The notes under the pieces: generated by a model
The model's database searches: none
Seen by the model: the letters and a program-made list of their open reading frames with translations, nothing else
What the model was told of the DNA's origin: nothing
Shown here: positions 44,059 through 53,817 of the stretch, piece by piece
Layout: every line of letters begins with the position of its first letter
Numbering within the stretch: the stretch's first letter is position 1
Assembly (NCBI GenBank): GCA_029260765.1
Contig: JAJDCP010000098.1
Location: 1 to 64,000 of the forward strand
From: Planctomycetota bacterium
GTDB lineage: Bacteria > Planctomycetota > J058 > JAJDCP01
Length of the DNA stretch: 64,000 bases
Direction of reading: 5' to 3'
Program-made: the position numbers and the translations under genes

Positions 44059-47000
44059 TTAGAGTTTCTCCATCCTCTTCACCAGTAAGCCGGCCAACAG
44101 CAGTTTCCGGCCCTCAGTCTGGATGGCCAGCAGCAGCTGCCCCTTCGCTGTGTCGTCGCCATCGACCTCAGCGATGATCTGGTTCCAGAGCTCGCCGGGT
44201 TTGTAGTCGTATTGCGACACCAGCGCCGCGCATTTGGCCAACCCCGAGACCTGCAATGCCTCTTCGAAGTCCTTGCCGACCAGCTGCCTGTCGGTGTAGA
44301 TCTTGCCGAAGACCTCCTTGGCCAGGGCCAGGTCACCCTTGCCCTGCGCGCTCTCGAGCTGCTGGCTGAGCTTCATCGTGTCTCCCAGCAACAGCACATG
44401 GATCAGCTTCTGCCGCAGCTTGCCCTCATAGGCATTGGTCGGATCGAGGTTGACGATGGCCAGCGCGTGCTTGAGATGGCGCGCCTGGTTGACTCCAGCG
44501 GCTTTGGTCCAGTTCGGCAGAATCAACACCCGGAACAGCGCACTGACGTCCAAATCGTAGCGGGTGTAGAATGTCTGCTCCTGGCTGGTCACATCGACGG
44601 GGCTCTCGCCGGTCGTCTTCTTGCGCCACCAGATCGCCAACGCCTTGCGCAGGTCCCGCTCAGCCTCATAGCGCATCAGCTTCGCAAAGCCGTCGCTCGA
44701 GAGCGAGTAGCGCCCCTCCTTCCGGTTGACCAGCTGCTGGGCCCGCTTGTGGTAGTGCCGCAGCATCCCCTGGGCCCCCGTCAACGGATGCGCCAGCGCC
44801 TGCGTCACCCGGCTGGCACGGACCTCGGCGACGCGGCTCGGGCGATTCTTCTTCAGCTCGTGCAGCTCGGCACGCAGCTCGGCGACGGTGAGCAATTCAG
44901 ACAGACTCAGATCGCCAGCAGCCCCGAAAGCGTCCCCCAGCTGCGCTTTGATTCCACGCCGCTGCAGATGCACCTCGCTACGGGTCACCGTGCCCAGCGC
45001 CGACTGCAAAGCTGCGTAGTCATAGCTCTCGAGCGGAGCGAGCTCGTCGGCGAGCGCGAAGCGCTCCTTTGCGGTCTGCCAGTCTTCGCCGAGACTGTCG
45101 AGGCGCGCGGCCGCACCTCCCTCCTTCAGGTAGTCGAGCAGGAAGTACAGCTCAAGCTTCTGCTTGGTCTTGAGGCTGCGCCTGCCGAGCATCTTCAGCT
45201 TCAGGTTCTGGTAGCCATCGGCGCGCACCTTGCGCGACCAGTCCACCGTCGCCCCCGAGACAGCCCGGCCCAGCTTGATGCCTGCCGAGGCCACGTTCAG
45301 AGCGAAGGCGGCCCCTGCCCCGTAGCCCGAGGCATAGAGCACCAGCGAGGCGGTGTCGACGGCGGCCAGGCTGAAATTGATCGCCTCGGTGATCTCGCGC
45401 TTGGTCAGGATGCGCGCGATGTGACGGTTGGCAGCCATGGCGGCGGCCAGCTTCTTGGTGTCGATCTGCTCCCAGGTCTCGCGCACCGGCGGATTGTCGC
45501 GCACCTGCTCGTCGACATAGGCCTTGTACCACTTGCGGATCTTGCGCCGCTGCGTCCGCAGCTGGAGGTTGAAGGCCACGCTGCGCGAGAATCGGTAGCC
45601 CGACTTGATCAGGTCGAGGCCGGCAACCGCCGCGTTCAGCGGTCCGGCGACATTGCCTGCGCTGAGCAGGAACGCGGCGATCTCCGGCGAGGCGACCAAG
45701 TCGTTCAATACGGTCAGGCCCGTACGCAGCGTATAGAAGGCGCCATTGGTCAGCTTGATCGCCTCGTGGGCGAAGGTCCCCACACGCGTCAGCTGCGTCT
45801 CCAGGCTAGCCTCTCCCCAGCTCTCGAGCTTGCCCGACTGGACGAAGGTGTACAGGCGCCGACCGGCTTTCCAGGTACTGACGATCGTGCCCAGACCCGC
45901 CGAGACGAAAGTGAAGGTGTCGATGACCAGCGTCAACGTGTCGGCTGGCGCGAGCTCGGGGGTGGTCGGCTCAGCTGAGGGCTCGGTCTGGGTGCCGTCC
46001 GTCTGCGCGTCGGTGGCCGTCGGATCACCCACGATCGTCGCTGGCTGGCTATCAGTGGGCGTGGTCGTGGTCTCGGGGGGAGGCTCTGTCACCGGCAACA
46101 CCGGCTCGACCAGAGTCGCCTTGAGGAACCAACTTGTCGCGCCGGAGGCGTTCGCCAACAGGCTCACAGAAGCCAGCACCTTGGTCTCTTTGCTCTTGCT
46201 CCGCAAAATCTGCACGATGTTGCCGTAGACACCCATCAGCGTCAGGATGCCTGCAGTCATCTGGGCATCCTGGGTCATCAGCGGATCGTCGGCGATGATG
46301 CGCTCCTGCAGGCGGTACGACATACCGCTCACCGCGCCGGTGGTGTCTTTGAGCAGCTTGTCGATCAGCTTCCGCGCCTTCTCGACCTCTCCTTGCAGCA
46401 CCTCATCCTTGAGCGCACCGATGGTATCGGGGCTCAGCTCTTTCAGCTTGCTCTGCATCGCCTTGAGCTGCTTGATCAGCTGGCCCTTCCAGGTCGCTTC
46501 GATGCTCTGCACCAGGTTCTCGGGCGGCTCGGTAGCCAGGCTGCCGGCCTGCTTGGGATCGATGTCCGGGATGCTCTTCAGGTAGCTGAACAGGCCGTCG
46601 AGGAACAGCCCGATCGCCTCGACCTCCCCCCGGGCGTCCTCCCCCTTGTATTGGCGGCTGCGCTTGCTCAGCCCTGGCAGGTTGAGCAGGTTGCGCTTGA
46701 CGAAAGCGCCCAGCCGCTTGCGCTTGCCACGCGCCTCGCTACGCAGATCGATGAAGTCGGCCATGGTACGGATGGCCGAGCAGATCTGCGCCAGCTCCTG
46801 CACCCGCTCGGGAACCTGCAACAAGACATGGGCCGTGCCCGCTGTCTCGAGCAGCTCGAGGCACTGACGCAGCGCACTCGACACCGAAGTCTGGCCGCCA
46901 TCGAAGGCGATCGGATCGGTGTCGATCTTCTCCATCCAGCGGAAGGCGTCAGCGATATGAGCGCGGGAGTGCTTGAGGTAGAAGTTCCGCCGCGGCATGG

Positions 47001-49371
47001 TCTGGTTGACCAGAGGCACCAGCTCGGCCTTGCGCGCACCAAAGTCCGCCAGGATGGCGCGCAGCGCCTTGAAGACAAAGTGGGCCCGACGGTGATGGAC
47101 CCGTTGGAAGTAGAGCTTGTTGTTGAAGAGCCGCAGGAAGTTGACCAGACACTCGAGTTGTTGGAACTCCAGCGAGCTCAGGCTGCCGATGTCGGTGTCC
47201 CGCGCCAGGGCCTTCAGAGAGCGCAGCAACTTGTCCCAGTTCTTGCCCTCATCGACGTGTTTGACCCCGCACTGCGAGGCCATCCAGGTACCCTCGATCG
47301 AGCGGTACAGGCGAGCGAAGCCCTCGACTTGAATGCGCGGCAGCAGCTGCTCGAGGCAGCTTCCCCAACCCGGGTAGGCGCCCCCCTTGCCGAGCAGCTT
47401 CTTGCCGAGTTGTTTGAGCTCCTCCAGCTCTGTGGCCGCTTCGGGCGGAGTCTTGTAGACCTTTGTCAACTTCTGCAACAAGGCCGTTAGCAAGCCCTCG
47501 GCGTGGGGTCCGTCAGGATCTTCCGGCATATCCGCCGGTGGTTTCGGATGGGCTGCCTCGGGGTGACTGAGGACGACCAGACCCAGTCCCTCGACAGCGG
47601 CCCGCAGGCCCGTCATGGCGTCCATCAGCTCTTCGTGCTCGTCGATCCCATGACGCAGGTGATCGACGAAGTCGAACTGCTCGACGATCTGCAGCAGCAC
47701 CTGTACACGGCGCCGCACCCGCTCAAAGCGCTGCTTCTTGGGCAACCGTCGCAACATACGCTTCAGCTCGAATGCCACCGGATCCAGCGCTTCGATGATC
47801 GCCAGGCGCTCGCTGTAGTCCATCAGCTCGAGATAGCACTCCATCCAGTCTTGATAGAGCTTGAGTGGGAAGACATGAAAGTAGGTCCAGGCCATGCGCA
47901 CCACGTGCTTGCCGTCAGGGCGCGCGCCGGTGCCCTCGAGCAGCAGCAGGTAGGGCCCGTTCTCTGCGGACAGCGCACCGCCGGGGAAGACCAGCTCGCG
48001 GAATTTCTCCAGCGCGCGCTCTTCGGGCGTGGCAGAGACCGTCCCATCTCCACGGCTGAGGCTCTTCTTCAACTTCTCGAGCAACTCTGGCTGGACCGTG
48101 AAGCCCGGGCATTCTTTGATCTCGCGGTAACGCCCCGGGAACGGCTCGGAGTAGCTCTTGAGGCCATCGCTGCTGACAGAGGTCGCCTTCAGCGCGGGCG
48201 TCCATTTGACCAGCCAGTGCTCCTGCTGGCGTGCAAACAGGTAGCACGTGAAGGTGTCGAGCTTCTCCTGCTTGTTCTTGATGGCGTACACCATCTGGAC
48301 CGGCCCCGCGGGCGTGCTCGGCGCAGGCCGCACGGGGGCTGGTGCCGGGAGGTGCTTGGGAGCCGGTGGCGGAGGGGGCAACGGTGCGAGCACCAGCTCG
48401 GGACCGACGGCAGCGTTGAACCGGTAGATGCCTCCGTTGGCGCCGAGCACCTGGTTGAACCGTGCGCGGTCCCAGACCCGGACGGTGCCGCGGCCGACGG
48501 GCAGGGGATCGAAAACCACCACCCTGTCTGGGTTGGTCTGGTAACCGATGCCCAGGTAGTAGTGCGTACCGCTGAAGACGACGAAGGGACGATGGTTGTC
48601 GATCTCGTGCTTCACGTCGAGCTGGGCCATCGCATTCAACGGCGTGTGCCCGACGCCCTCCGGGATGAGCACGACCCCTTCATTGGCCTGGTAGGCCGCC
48701 CGCACAGTGTCGACGGGCAAGTTGAGGGCGTCGGCAGCCTCCTGCAGCAGCTCTTCATCGAGGGCGGCACCGTCGAACACCCGGTTGCGCAGCTCGACCT
48801 GGCTGATGTCGTTGCCTCCGTAGAGCAACTCGAGCATCTGCGTCACGGCCGCCCAGCAGTAGTGCGGGTCGATCTGCGGCCGCAGAAAGTCGCCCATCAA
48901 GATCTGCAGGTCAGGACCCGTCTGCCCGTCGATCAGAGGCCCGTGCTGTGCGGGTGCGCTGGAAGCCGGCGCCGGGGCAGGTGCGGAGTCTCCGCCCTCG
49001 TCCGGCTTGAAGATCTCTTGCAGGTCGTGGAAGGCACAATAGAAGTCCGCGTCGCGCTCGTTGGAGGTGTAGTCCTCCCGCGCCTTCATGTACTTCTTCT
49101 TGCTGGTGCGGTAGGCCGAGCGCTTGCCGCGCCACTCGAGGTGCAGCTCGGTGATGCCGGTGTTCTTGAAGGTCTCGAGGGTGACCTCACCGGTGCCGTG
49201 AGCCGGCGCCTCCACCAGGGGATCCTGGACCGGTGGCGGAGGAGCTTGCGCATCTGGAGCGTGCTTCTTGCGCGCCTTCTCCGCGATCTCGAGCAGCTTC
49301 TTGGGAGACTGGAACCAGTCCTTCTCGATCTTCGGCGGATAGGCGTCCTTGCCGAGACGGATTGTCTTCAT
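44059..49371 (-). CDS. Giant papain-like peptidase protein with membrane-like segments, effector-like
   Basis: A 1770-residue protein, ATG 49371. Residues ~150-290 are a papain-like (C39/C70-type) cysteine-peptidase domain with a complete candidate triad: C172 (DPHYCWAAVTQML), H270 (VFSGTHYYLGIGY) and D288 (VVVFDPLPVG). A Pro-rich linker lies near 325-358. The next 1400 residues are mostly helical, with several hydrophobic stretches (about 1149 TLVIDTFTFVSAGLGTIV, 1227 AAFLLSAGNVAGPLNAAVAG, 1345 LVLYASGYGAGAAFALNVA). Such a peptidase plus membrane-like helices resembles effectors of type VI or extracellular contractile injection systems, or autoproteolytic surface proteins. There is no signal peptide. 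It shares a minus-strand unit with the small beta-sandwich gene 21 bases upstream. Function is inferred only. Confidence 0.72.
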   Translation of the reverse strand: MKTIRLGKDAYPPKIEKDWFQSPKKLLEIAEKARKKHAPDAQAPPPPVQDPLVEAPAHGTGEVTLETFKNTGITELHLEWRGKRSAYRTSKKKYMKAREDYTSNERDADFYCAFHDLQEIFKPDEGGDSAPAPAPASSAPAQHGPLIDGQTGPDLQILMGDFLRPQIDPHYCWAAVTQMLELLYGGNDISQVELRNRVFDGAALDEELLQEAADALNLPVDTVRAAYQANEGVVLIPEGVGHTPLNAMAQLDVKHEIDNHRPFVVFSGTHYYLGIGYQTNPDRVVVFDPLPVGRGTVRVWDRARFNQVLGANGGIYRFNAAVGPELVLAPLPPPPPAPKHLPAPAPVRPAPSTPAGPVQMVYAIKNKQEKLDTFTCYLFARQQEHWLVKWTPALKATSVSSDGLKSYSEPFPGRYREIKECPGFTVQPELLEKLKKSLSRGDGTVSATPEERALEKFRELVFPGGALSAENGPYLLLLEGTGARPDGKHVVRMAWTYFHVFPLKLYQDWMECYLELMDYSERLAIIEALDPVAFELKRMLRRLPKKQRFERVRRRVQVLLQIVEQFDFVDHLRHGIDEHEELMDAMTGLRAAVEGLGLVVLSHPEAAHPKPPADMPEDPDGPHAEGLLTALLQKLTKVYKTPPEAATELEELKQLGKKLLGKGGAYPGWGSCLEQLLPRIQVEGFARLYRSIEGTWMASQCGVKHVDEGKNWDKLLRSLKALARDTDIGSLSSLEFQQLECLVNFLRLFNNKLYFQRVHHRRAHFVFKALRAILADFGARKAELVPLVNQTMPRRNFYLKHSRAHIADAFRWMEKIDTDPIAFDGGQTSVSSALRQCLELLETAGTAHVLLQVPERVQELAQICSAIRTMADFIDLRSEARGKRKRLGAFVKRNLLNLPGLSKRSRQYKGEDARGEVEAIGLFLDGLFSYLKSIPDIDPKQAGSLATEPPENLVQSIEATWKGQLIKQLKAMQSKLKELSPDTIGALKDEVLQGEVEKARKLIDKLLKDTTGAVSGMSYRLQERIIADDPLMTQDAQMTAGILTLMGVYGNIVQILRSKSKETKVLASVSLLANASGATSWFLKATLVEPVLPVTEPPPETTTTPTDSQPATIVGDPTATDAQTDGTQTEPSAEPTTPELAPADTLTLVIDTFTFVSAGLGTIVSTWKAGRRLYTFVQSGKLESWGEASLETQLTRVGTFAHEAIKLTNGAFYTLRTGLTVLNDLVASPEIAAFLLSAGNVAGPLNAAVAGLDLIKSGYRFSRSVAFNLQLRTQRRKIRKWYKAYVDEQVRDNPPVRETWEQIDTKKLAAAMAANRHIARILTKREITEAINFSLAAVDTASLVLYASGYGAGAAFALNVASAGIKLGRAVSGATVDWSRKVRADGYQNLKLKMLGRRSLKTKQKLELYFLLDYLKEGGAAARLDSLGEDWQTAKERFALADELAPLESYDYAALQSALGTVTRSEVHLQRRGIKAQLGDAFGAAGDLSLSELLTVAELRAELHELKKNRPSRVAEVRASRVTQALAHPLTGAQGMLRHYHKRAQQLVNRKEGRYSLSSDGFAKLMRYEAERDLRKALAIWWRKKTTGESPVDVTSQEQTFYTRYDLDVSALFRVLILPNWTKAAGVNQARHLKHALAIVNLDPTNAYEGKLRQKLIHVLLLGDTMKLSQQLESAQGKGDLALAKEVFGKIYTDRQLVGKDFEEALQVSGLAKCAALVSQYDYKPGELWNQIIAEVDGDDTAKGQLLLAIQTEGRKLLLAGLLVKRMEKL

Positions 49372-49392
49372 CGGTTTCCTCAGACAGCAGGC

Positions 49393-49788
49393 TCAAGTCA
49401 GCTTGATGCGGTAGCTTCGGGGTCTCAGGCTCGGGGTGTCGAGATCGGCGTCATCCTCGTACCAGACGATCAACCGGCCTTCGGTCAGCTTGCCGACCTT
49501 ATGGCTGAGCATGCCTTCAGCGTCGGTCTTGCCCTCGAAGTGCAGGGCACCGAATTCGACCCGGTAGCGCACGCCGGCCAGTAGCTCGCCTTCATCGTTC
49601 TTCAGACGCAGCTCGCAGCGGTTGGGCTTCTTGAAGACCAGGCGGTACTTCGTGCCCGTGGCCAGGGGCTCTTGCTGGGCCTTCTTCTCCAGGCGGACGG
49701 TGTTCTTGGGCGTGTCGGCAGGGTACTTCTTGGGCAAGGGACGCTTCCTCCCGGAGCCGAGCGAAAAGAGAGTGGAGGCTGCTAGCAT
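49393..49788 (-). CDS. Small beta-sandwich adaptor/effector-associated protein
   Basis: A 131-residue protein if started at ATG 49788; TTG 49737, nine bases after GGGAGG, is a strong alternative that removes 17 residues. The pattern CELRLKNDEGELLAGVRYRV followed by FEGKTDAEGMLSHKVGKL is the carboxypeptidase-regulatory-like beta-sandwich seen next to, or fused with, PAAR/VgrG-type effectors of contractile injection systems ('D-x-x-G-x-x-L-x-G-V-x-Y ... G-x-T-D-x-x-G-x-L'). It precedes the papain-like gene by 21 bases, so co-transcription and a delivery or adaptor role are likely but inferred. Confidence 0.7.
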   Translation of the reverse strand: MLAASTLFSLGSGRKRPLPKKYPADTPKNTVRLEKKAQQEPLATGTKYRLVFKKPNRCELRLKNDEGELLAGVRYRVEFGALHFEGKTDAEGMLSHKVGKLTEGRLIVWYEDDADLDTPSLRPRSYRIKLT

Positions 49789-49925
49789 GGAGGAAATCCT
49801 CTGTGCGTGCAAACCTCCGCTCCTTGGGGGCGAGCCGCCTGGACTCTGGGCTGTGGTTCGCGTACTCTCTTCCCTCTATTCCCAATGCCCGCGAGGAAAC
49901 GCTGGCCATCACAGGAGGACCACAC

Positions 49926-51227
49926 ATGCGTCGCTCGTCGCTGAAGGGCCTGCTCGCCATGGTCTGTCTGGCCGGTCTCGTGGTCGGCTGCTCCAAGAGC
50001 GACAGCAGGCAACCCGTCGTCGAGATCTATGTCGACGGCACCGCAACCGCGGGCGGCGATGGCAGCCTGCTGACTCCTTTCCAGACCCTTCAAGACGGGG
50101 TCGCCGCGGCGCGCAACCGGGTCGATAGTCAACAGGGGATCCGGGTTGTGGTGCGGATCGCCGCTCTGCCGGCAGGCGAGCGCTACAGCATCGATCCGGC
50201 AACTCCGTTGCTGATCGACCGGCCGATGGAGCTGCGAGGAAGCGGCACGATGGATACCGACGGCTCCAACCTCCCGACCGGCATCAGCGCCGATGAGACC
50301 CTGGTCGAGGCCGTACCGGCCCTGGGCAGCGACCAGACCTTGATCGAGATCGCCGCCGACGACGTCGCCATCAAAGGCCTGACGATCTCGGCGGGCGGCG
50401 CGTCCGGCGGCGGCTTCGCGTCCCTGTTCGTGCGTGAGTCTGAGCGCTTTCTGGTACAGGGGAACCTGTTCGTCGGCGAGCCGGCGGTAGCCATCCAGAC
50501 GGTCGCGTCCTCAGGCCTGGTGTTCTTCAACCGGATCGAAGATGCGGGCTGCGGCATCTGTCTGGTCGGTGGAGCCGTCAGCGCTTTCGTGCAGGTGACC
50601 AACAACCGCGTCAGCGACAGCAGCGCCGGCGGCCTCGAGGCGCTGGGCAGGGCGGAGTTGCCCGGCACACGCCTGAGTGGGTTCGCCACCGGCAACCTGG
50701 TCGCGCAGGTCTTTGAGAACGACTTCCATGGCGCCATCCCCGGCGTCGGCACGCAGGGTTTCAGCTACGGCGTGCGCGTGGCGATGGCGCGCGACAGCCG
50801 CTGGACCGTGCCGGGCTTCGACCCGTCGGTGGTCGTGCGCGGCAGCGTCTCGATCCGGATCGACGAGAATCTGCTGCGCGACAACTACTACGGCATCAGT
50901 ATCGATGCCGGCACACCGTCGGCAGCCGACCCACGCAGCTACTCCGGGGCGTTGGACATCGGTACGGTAGACAACGATTTCGTCGACAGCACGGCCTCGA
51001 TGCTGGTCAGCTTCACGCGCAGCTCACGGGCCGCCGACCCCACCGACAGCAACTGGAAGTACACCGAGAACGCCAGCGTGGACCTCCTGGCCGTGCGCAC
51101 GAACCAGTCCGACATCTGGATCGATCATCCGGATGCGGACGGCGGCGGGCCCCTCGGCAACTCTCTGCGTTTCAATAGCCTGGCGGTCGACGCCCCGCTG
51201 CGCACGGTGCCCGATCCGCTTCCTTGA
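49926..51227 (+). CDS. Beta-helix lipoprotein
   Basis: A 433-residue lipoprotein from ATG 49926 (AGGAGG upstream). The lipobox is LVVGC after a basic, hydrophobic start (RRSSLKGLLAMVCLAG). Then IYVDGTATAGGDGSLLTPFQ and LQDGVAAARN match the start of DUF1565-type right-handed beta-helix proteins, and later coils repeat the pattern (TLIEIAADDVAIKGLTISAG, VFFNRIEDAGCGICLVGGAV, VQVTNNRVSDSSAGGLEALG). Probably anchored to a membrane and facing the periplasm or outside; perhaps sugar-binding. No catalytic site was assigned. A hairpin follows the stop. Confidence 0.82.
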   Translation: MRRSSLKGLLAMVCLAGLVVGCSKSDSRQPVVEIYVDGTATAGGDGSLLTPFQTLQDGVAAARNRVDSQQGIRVVVRIAALPAGERYSIDPATPLLIDRPMELRGSGTMDTDGSNLPTGISADETLVEAVPALGSDQTLIEIAADDVAIKGLTISAGGASGGGFASLFVRESERFLVQGNLFVGEPAVAIQTVASSGLVFFNRIEDAGCGICLVGGAVSAFVQVTNNRVSDSSAGGLEALGRAELPGTRLSGFATGNLVAQVFENDFHGAIPGVGTQGFSYGVRVAMARDSRWTVPGFDPSVVVRGSVSIRIDENLLRDNYYGISIDAGTPSAADPRSYSGALDIGTVDNDFVDSTASMLVSFTRSSRAADPTDSNWKYTENASVDLLAVRTNQSDIWIDHPDADGGGPLGNSLRFNSLAVDAPLRTVPDPLP

Positions 51228-51240
51228 TAGCGCTCTCCCC

Positions 51241-51261
51241 GGGCGCGCCATGGGCGCACCC
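51241..51261 (+). terminator. Hairpin after the beta-helix lipoprotein gene
   Basis: GGGCGCGCC-ATG-GGCGCACCC forms an eight-pair stem with one mismatch, 13 bases after the stop. It lacks a T-tract. Confidence 0.38.
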
Positions 51262-51390
51262 TCCTCCCCGCCTCCTTGCCATCGAGCAGCCTGCCGGTTA
51301 ACTTGACCTCACACACCAGAGTTTCACGATGGCACGCGCTTCGCTACCTGGTGGGGCAGCCTGCCTGTTGGCCATCACCAAGGAGAGCTT

Positions 51391-53001
51391 ATGCCGCGCC
51401 TGCGCGTCCTTCCGGGTCTGCTCCTGATCGCATGGAGCAGCGGCCTCTGCCGCGCCCAGACCACCTTCGACAGCTACACCCGGGTCGACGATCCGCAACT
51501 GCCGAGCGTGCTCGAAGAGCCCGAGCCCCACACGGCCTACGACACCGATCAAGTGGTGCGTTTCCCCATCAACGTCTGGGGCGGTTGGGCCCCTCTGATT
51601 GCGGCCAACCACGGTTTCGCTGCCAACGAGCAGTCGGTGTTCTTCCAGAAGTATGGCGTCAAGGTCGAGCTGTGCGTGATCGGCAGCGCTGCTGAGCTGC
51701 TCGATGCCTACGCCCGCGGAGAGGTTCCCATCTTGTGGGGCACCGTCGACATGATGGTGTTGTTCGCCCAGCAGCTGGCTCTGGGTCCCCCATTCCGCAT
51801 CTTTCAGCAGATTGACTGGTCGCGGGGGGGAGACGGCATCCTGGTGCGGCGCGACCGTATCAAGAGCGCCAACGACCTGCGCGGCAAGACCATCGCCCTG
51901 GCGGCCTACGGCCCCTCGCACTACTACGCCCTGAGCGTGTTGCAGGCCGCCGGAATCGCGCCCGACGAGGTGCAGTTCGTCTACACCGAAGAAGCCTTCG
52001 GGGCCGCCCGCGCGTTCTTCGAGGACGAGAGCATCGACGCCTGCGTCAGCTTCGCTCCCGACATCTACACGCTGAGCGAAGGTGAGCTGGGGCAGCAGTT
52101 CAAGCTGTTGACCTCGACGGCCGACGCCCAGCGGCTGATCGCGGACGTCTGGGCTGTGCGCGGCGACTTCGCCGACGCCCACCCGGACGTGGTGCGTGGC
52201 CTGGTAGCGGGAATCTTCGAGGGCATGCAGCTGCTGAATGACAACCCCGAGCAGGTCGCTGAGTGGATGTACTCGGGCTACAAAGACTTCGACATCCCGT
52301 CTGCCGAGGTGTGCCTTGAGCTGCTCGCCGACGCCCATGCCACCAGCTACGACGAGAACATCGACTTCTTCCTCAACGACAAGAACCCCACCAACTTCGA
52401 GCGCACCTGGCAGGATGCGGTCCAGGTCTGGCAAGAGCTGGGCGTGCTGGAGACCGTGGTGGAACCTGCCGCCGTGGTCGACACCACCATGCTCAAGCAG
52501 CGTCTGCTCAAGTCGCAGTTCGCCGGACGTGGAGTGACACGCACATTTGTGCGCCCCGAATCAGTGGCTACCGACGACGACGGGATCTTGACGATGACGG
52601 TGTACTTCGACGCGGCCCTCGAGACCTTCGACCCCAACAGCGTCGAGGTGGCGCGCGCGCTCGAAGGCATCGCGCGTTTGGCGGGCAAGTTCTCCGGAGC
52701 GGTGCTGGTCATCAAGGGCTACACCGATCCCCTGGGCTGCGGGCTCTACGACCTGTGGGCGCGGCGCAACGACAATCCGCAGGTGCCGCGCATCATCGCT
52801 GCCTGGGAACGGCGGCTCGAAGGCTTCTCGGCACAGCGCGCCGAGTTCGTCCGGCAGGCGCTGACCGAGCGCTACGACCTGCAGGAGGAGCAGTTCTTCG
52901 TCGTCGCTCGAGGCGGCGCCGATCCCGTCATTAGCCAGCTCGAAGAACGCTGGCGCAATCGGCGCGTGGAAGTCACTGTCATGCCCCTTGAAGAACGCTG
53001 A
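51391..53001 (+). CDS. Solute-binding (NMT1/SsuA-like) protein fused to an OmpA-like domain
   Basis: A 536-residue exported protein from ATG 51391 (AAGGAGA upstream). Signal peptide ends GLCRAQ. Residues ~50-370 are a periplasmic binding protein of the NMT1/SsuA/TauA type: VWGGWAPLIAANHG, ILWGTVDMMVLFA, LRGKTIALAAYGPSHYYALS. Residues ~385-535 form an OmpA/MotB C-terminal-type domain (MTVYFDAALETFDPNS, LVIKGYTDPLG, RAEFVRQALTERY, RNRRVEVTVMPL), which normally binds peptidoglycan. A VWA lipoprotein follows 10 bases later in the same operon. Inferred: a wall-tethered ligand sensor. No ABC transporter genes are nearby. Confidence 0.87.
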   Translation: MPRLRVLPGLLLIAWSSGLCRAQTTFDSYTRVDDPQLPSVLEEPEPHTAYDTDQVVRFPINVWGGWAPLIAANHGFAANEQSVFFQKYGVKVELCVIGSAAELLDAYARGEVPILWGTVDMMVLFAQQLALGPPFRIFQQIDWSRGGDGILVRRDRIKSANDLRGKTIALAAYGPSHYYALSVLQAAGIAPDEVQFVYTEEAFGAARAFFEDESIDACVSFAPDIYTLSEGELGQQFKLLTSTADAQRLIADVWAVRGDFADAHPDVVRGLVAGIFEGMQLLNDNPEQVAEWMYSGYKDFDIPSAEVCLELLADAHATSYDENIDFFLNDKNPTNFERTWQDAVQVWQELGVLETVVEPAAVVDTTMLKQRLLKSQFAGRGVTRTFVRPESVATDDDGILTMTVYFDAALETFDPNSVEVARALEGIARLAGKFSGAVLVIKGYTDPLGCGLYDLWARRNDNPQVPRIIAAWERRLEGFSAQRAEFVRQALTERYDLQEEQFFVVARGGADPVISQLEERWRNRRVEVTVMPLEER

Positions 53002-53011
53002 GGAGTTGGAA

Positions 53012-53761
53012 ATGCAACGCTTGACGATCCTGATGCTCGCGGGCGCCCTGTGCGTGGTGTGCAGCTGCGGCGACAACCAGCCGGCCAGCGGGCAGCCGAC
53101 GCCCACCGCGCAGCCCTCCCCCGCTCCGCAGCACCCCACTCCCACGCCAGCGGCGCAGCCGCGCGCGCCTGTGCGGCCGCTCCCCCCAGTCAACGGCGCC
53201 CTGCTGTTGATTCTCGACACCTCGTGCAGCATGGAAGAGCTTGCCGAGGGGAACCGCAGCCGCCTGGCGGTGATGAAAGACGTGATGCTGAACGACTTCG
53301 TGCCCCTGATCGACGACGCGATGCTGCTCGGGCTGATCACCTTCAACGACGAGAACGCGCGGTCGATGCAGAAGTTGATGCAGGGAGGCGAGCTGCGCAA
53401 GCCTGGCTGGACGCACAAAGAGATGCTGATGGACAGCGTCGAGCAGACCCGGCCCGCTGGAGGAACCCCGATCGTCGCCAGTCTGCGTATGGGCCATGAC
53501 CAGCTCCAGACCGCCGGGGTTACGCCACGCACCGTGGTGCTGTTGACGGATGGGGAAGAATCCTATGCCCCGGACGAGGTCTTCTCGACCATCACCTATC
53601 TGCGTAGCCAGGACATCACGGTCTTCGCCATCGGCTTCAACATCGGCGAGGCGGGGCAGCCCCTGGCCGACGCCCTGGGCGACCACTACCTGCCGGCCGA
53701 CGGGGGGCGCGATGCACTGATGCAGGCGCTGCGGCCGGTGCTGGCGGCGATCGAGCGCTGA
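53012..53761 (+). CDS. VWA-domain lipoprotein
   Basis: A 249-residue protein from ATG 53012, ten bases after the binding-protein stop (GGAG upstream). The start (LTILMLAGALCVVCSCGD) is a lipoprotein-like signal with Cys near the cleavage site. A Pro/Gln/Thr-rich spacer leads to a VWA domain: MIDAS DTSCSM, TPIVASLRMG and VVLLTDGEESY. This metal-ion-dependent adhesion site is intact (D-x-S-x-S, T, D), so it can bind ligand through a divalent cation. Likely partner of the solute-binding/OmpA protein at the envelope. Confidence 0.86.
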   Translation: MQRLTILMLAGALCVVCSCGDNQPASGQPTPTAQPSPAPQHPTPTPAAQPRAPVRPLPPVNGALLLILDTSCSMEELAEGNRSRLAVMKDVMLNDFVPLIDDAMLLGLITFNDENARSMQKLMQGGELRKPGWTHKEMLMDSVEQTRPAGGTPIVASLRMGHDQLQTAGVTPRTVVLLTDGEESYAPDEVFSTITYLRSQDITVFAIGFNIGEAGQPLADALGDHYLPADGGRDALMQALRPVLAAIER

Positions 53762-53817
53762 GCAGGCTGCGGCGCTTCCTGGCTTGCTGAGCTATGCTAG
53801 CACACAGGAGGCATACC

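Noticed and set aside
47503..49584. 693-codon open frame antisense to the papain-like gene
   Set aside because: Gln/Leu/Val/Arg-rich shadow of the real gene; no domain signature.
44059..49788. Complete type VI or contractile injection locus
   Set aside because: No sheath, tube, baseplate, VgrG or AAA+ unfoldase genes are in the window; only effector-like proteins.
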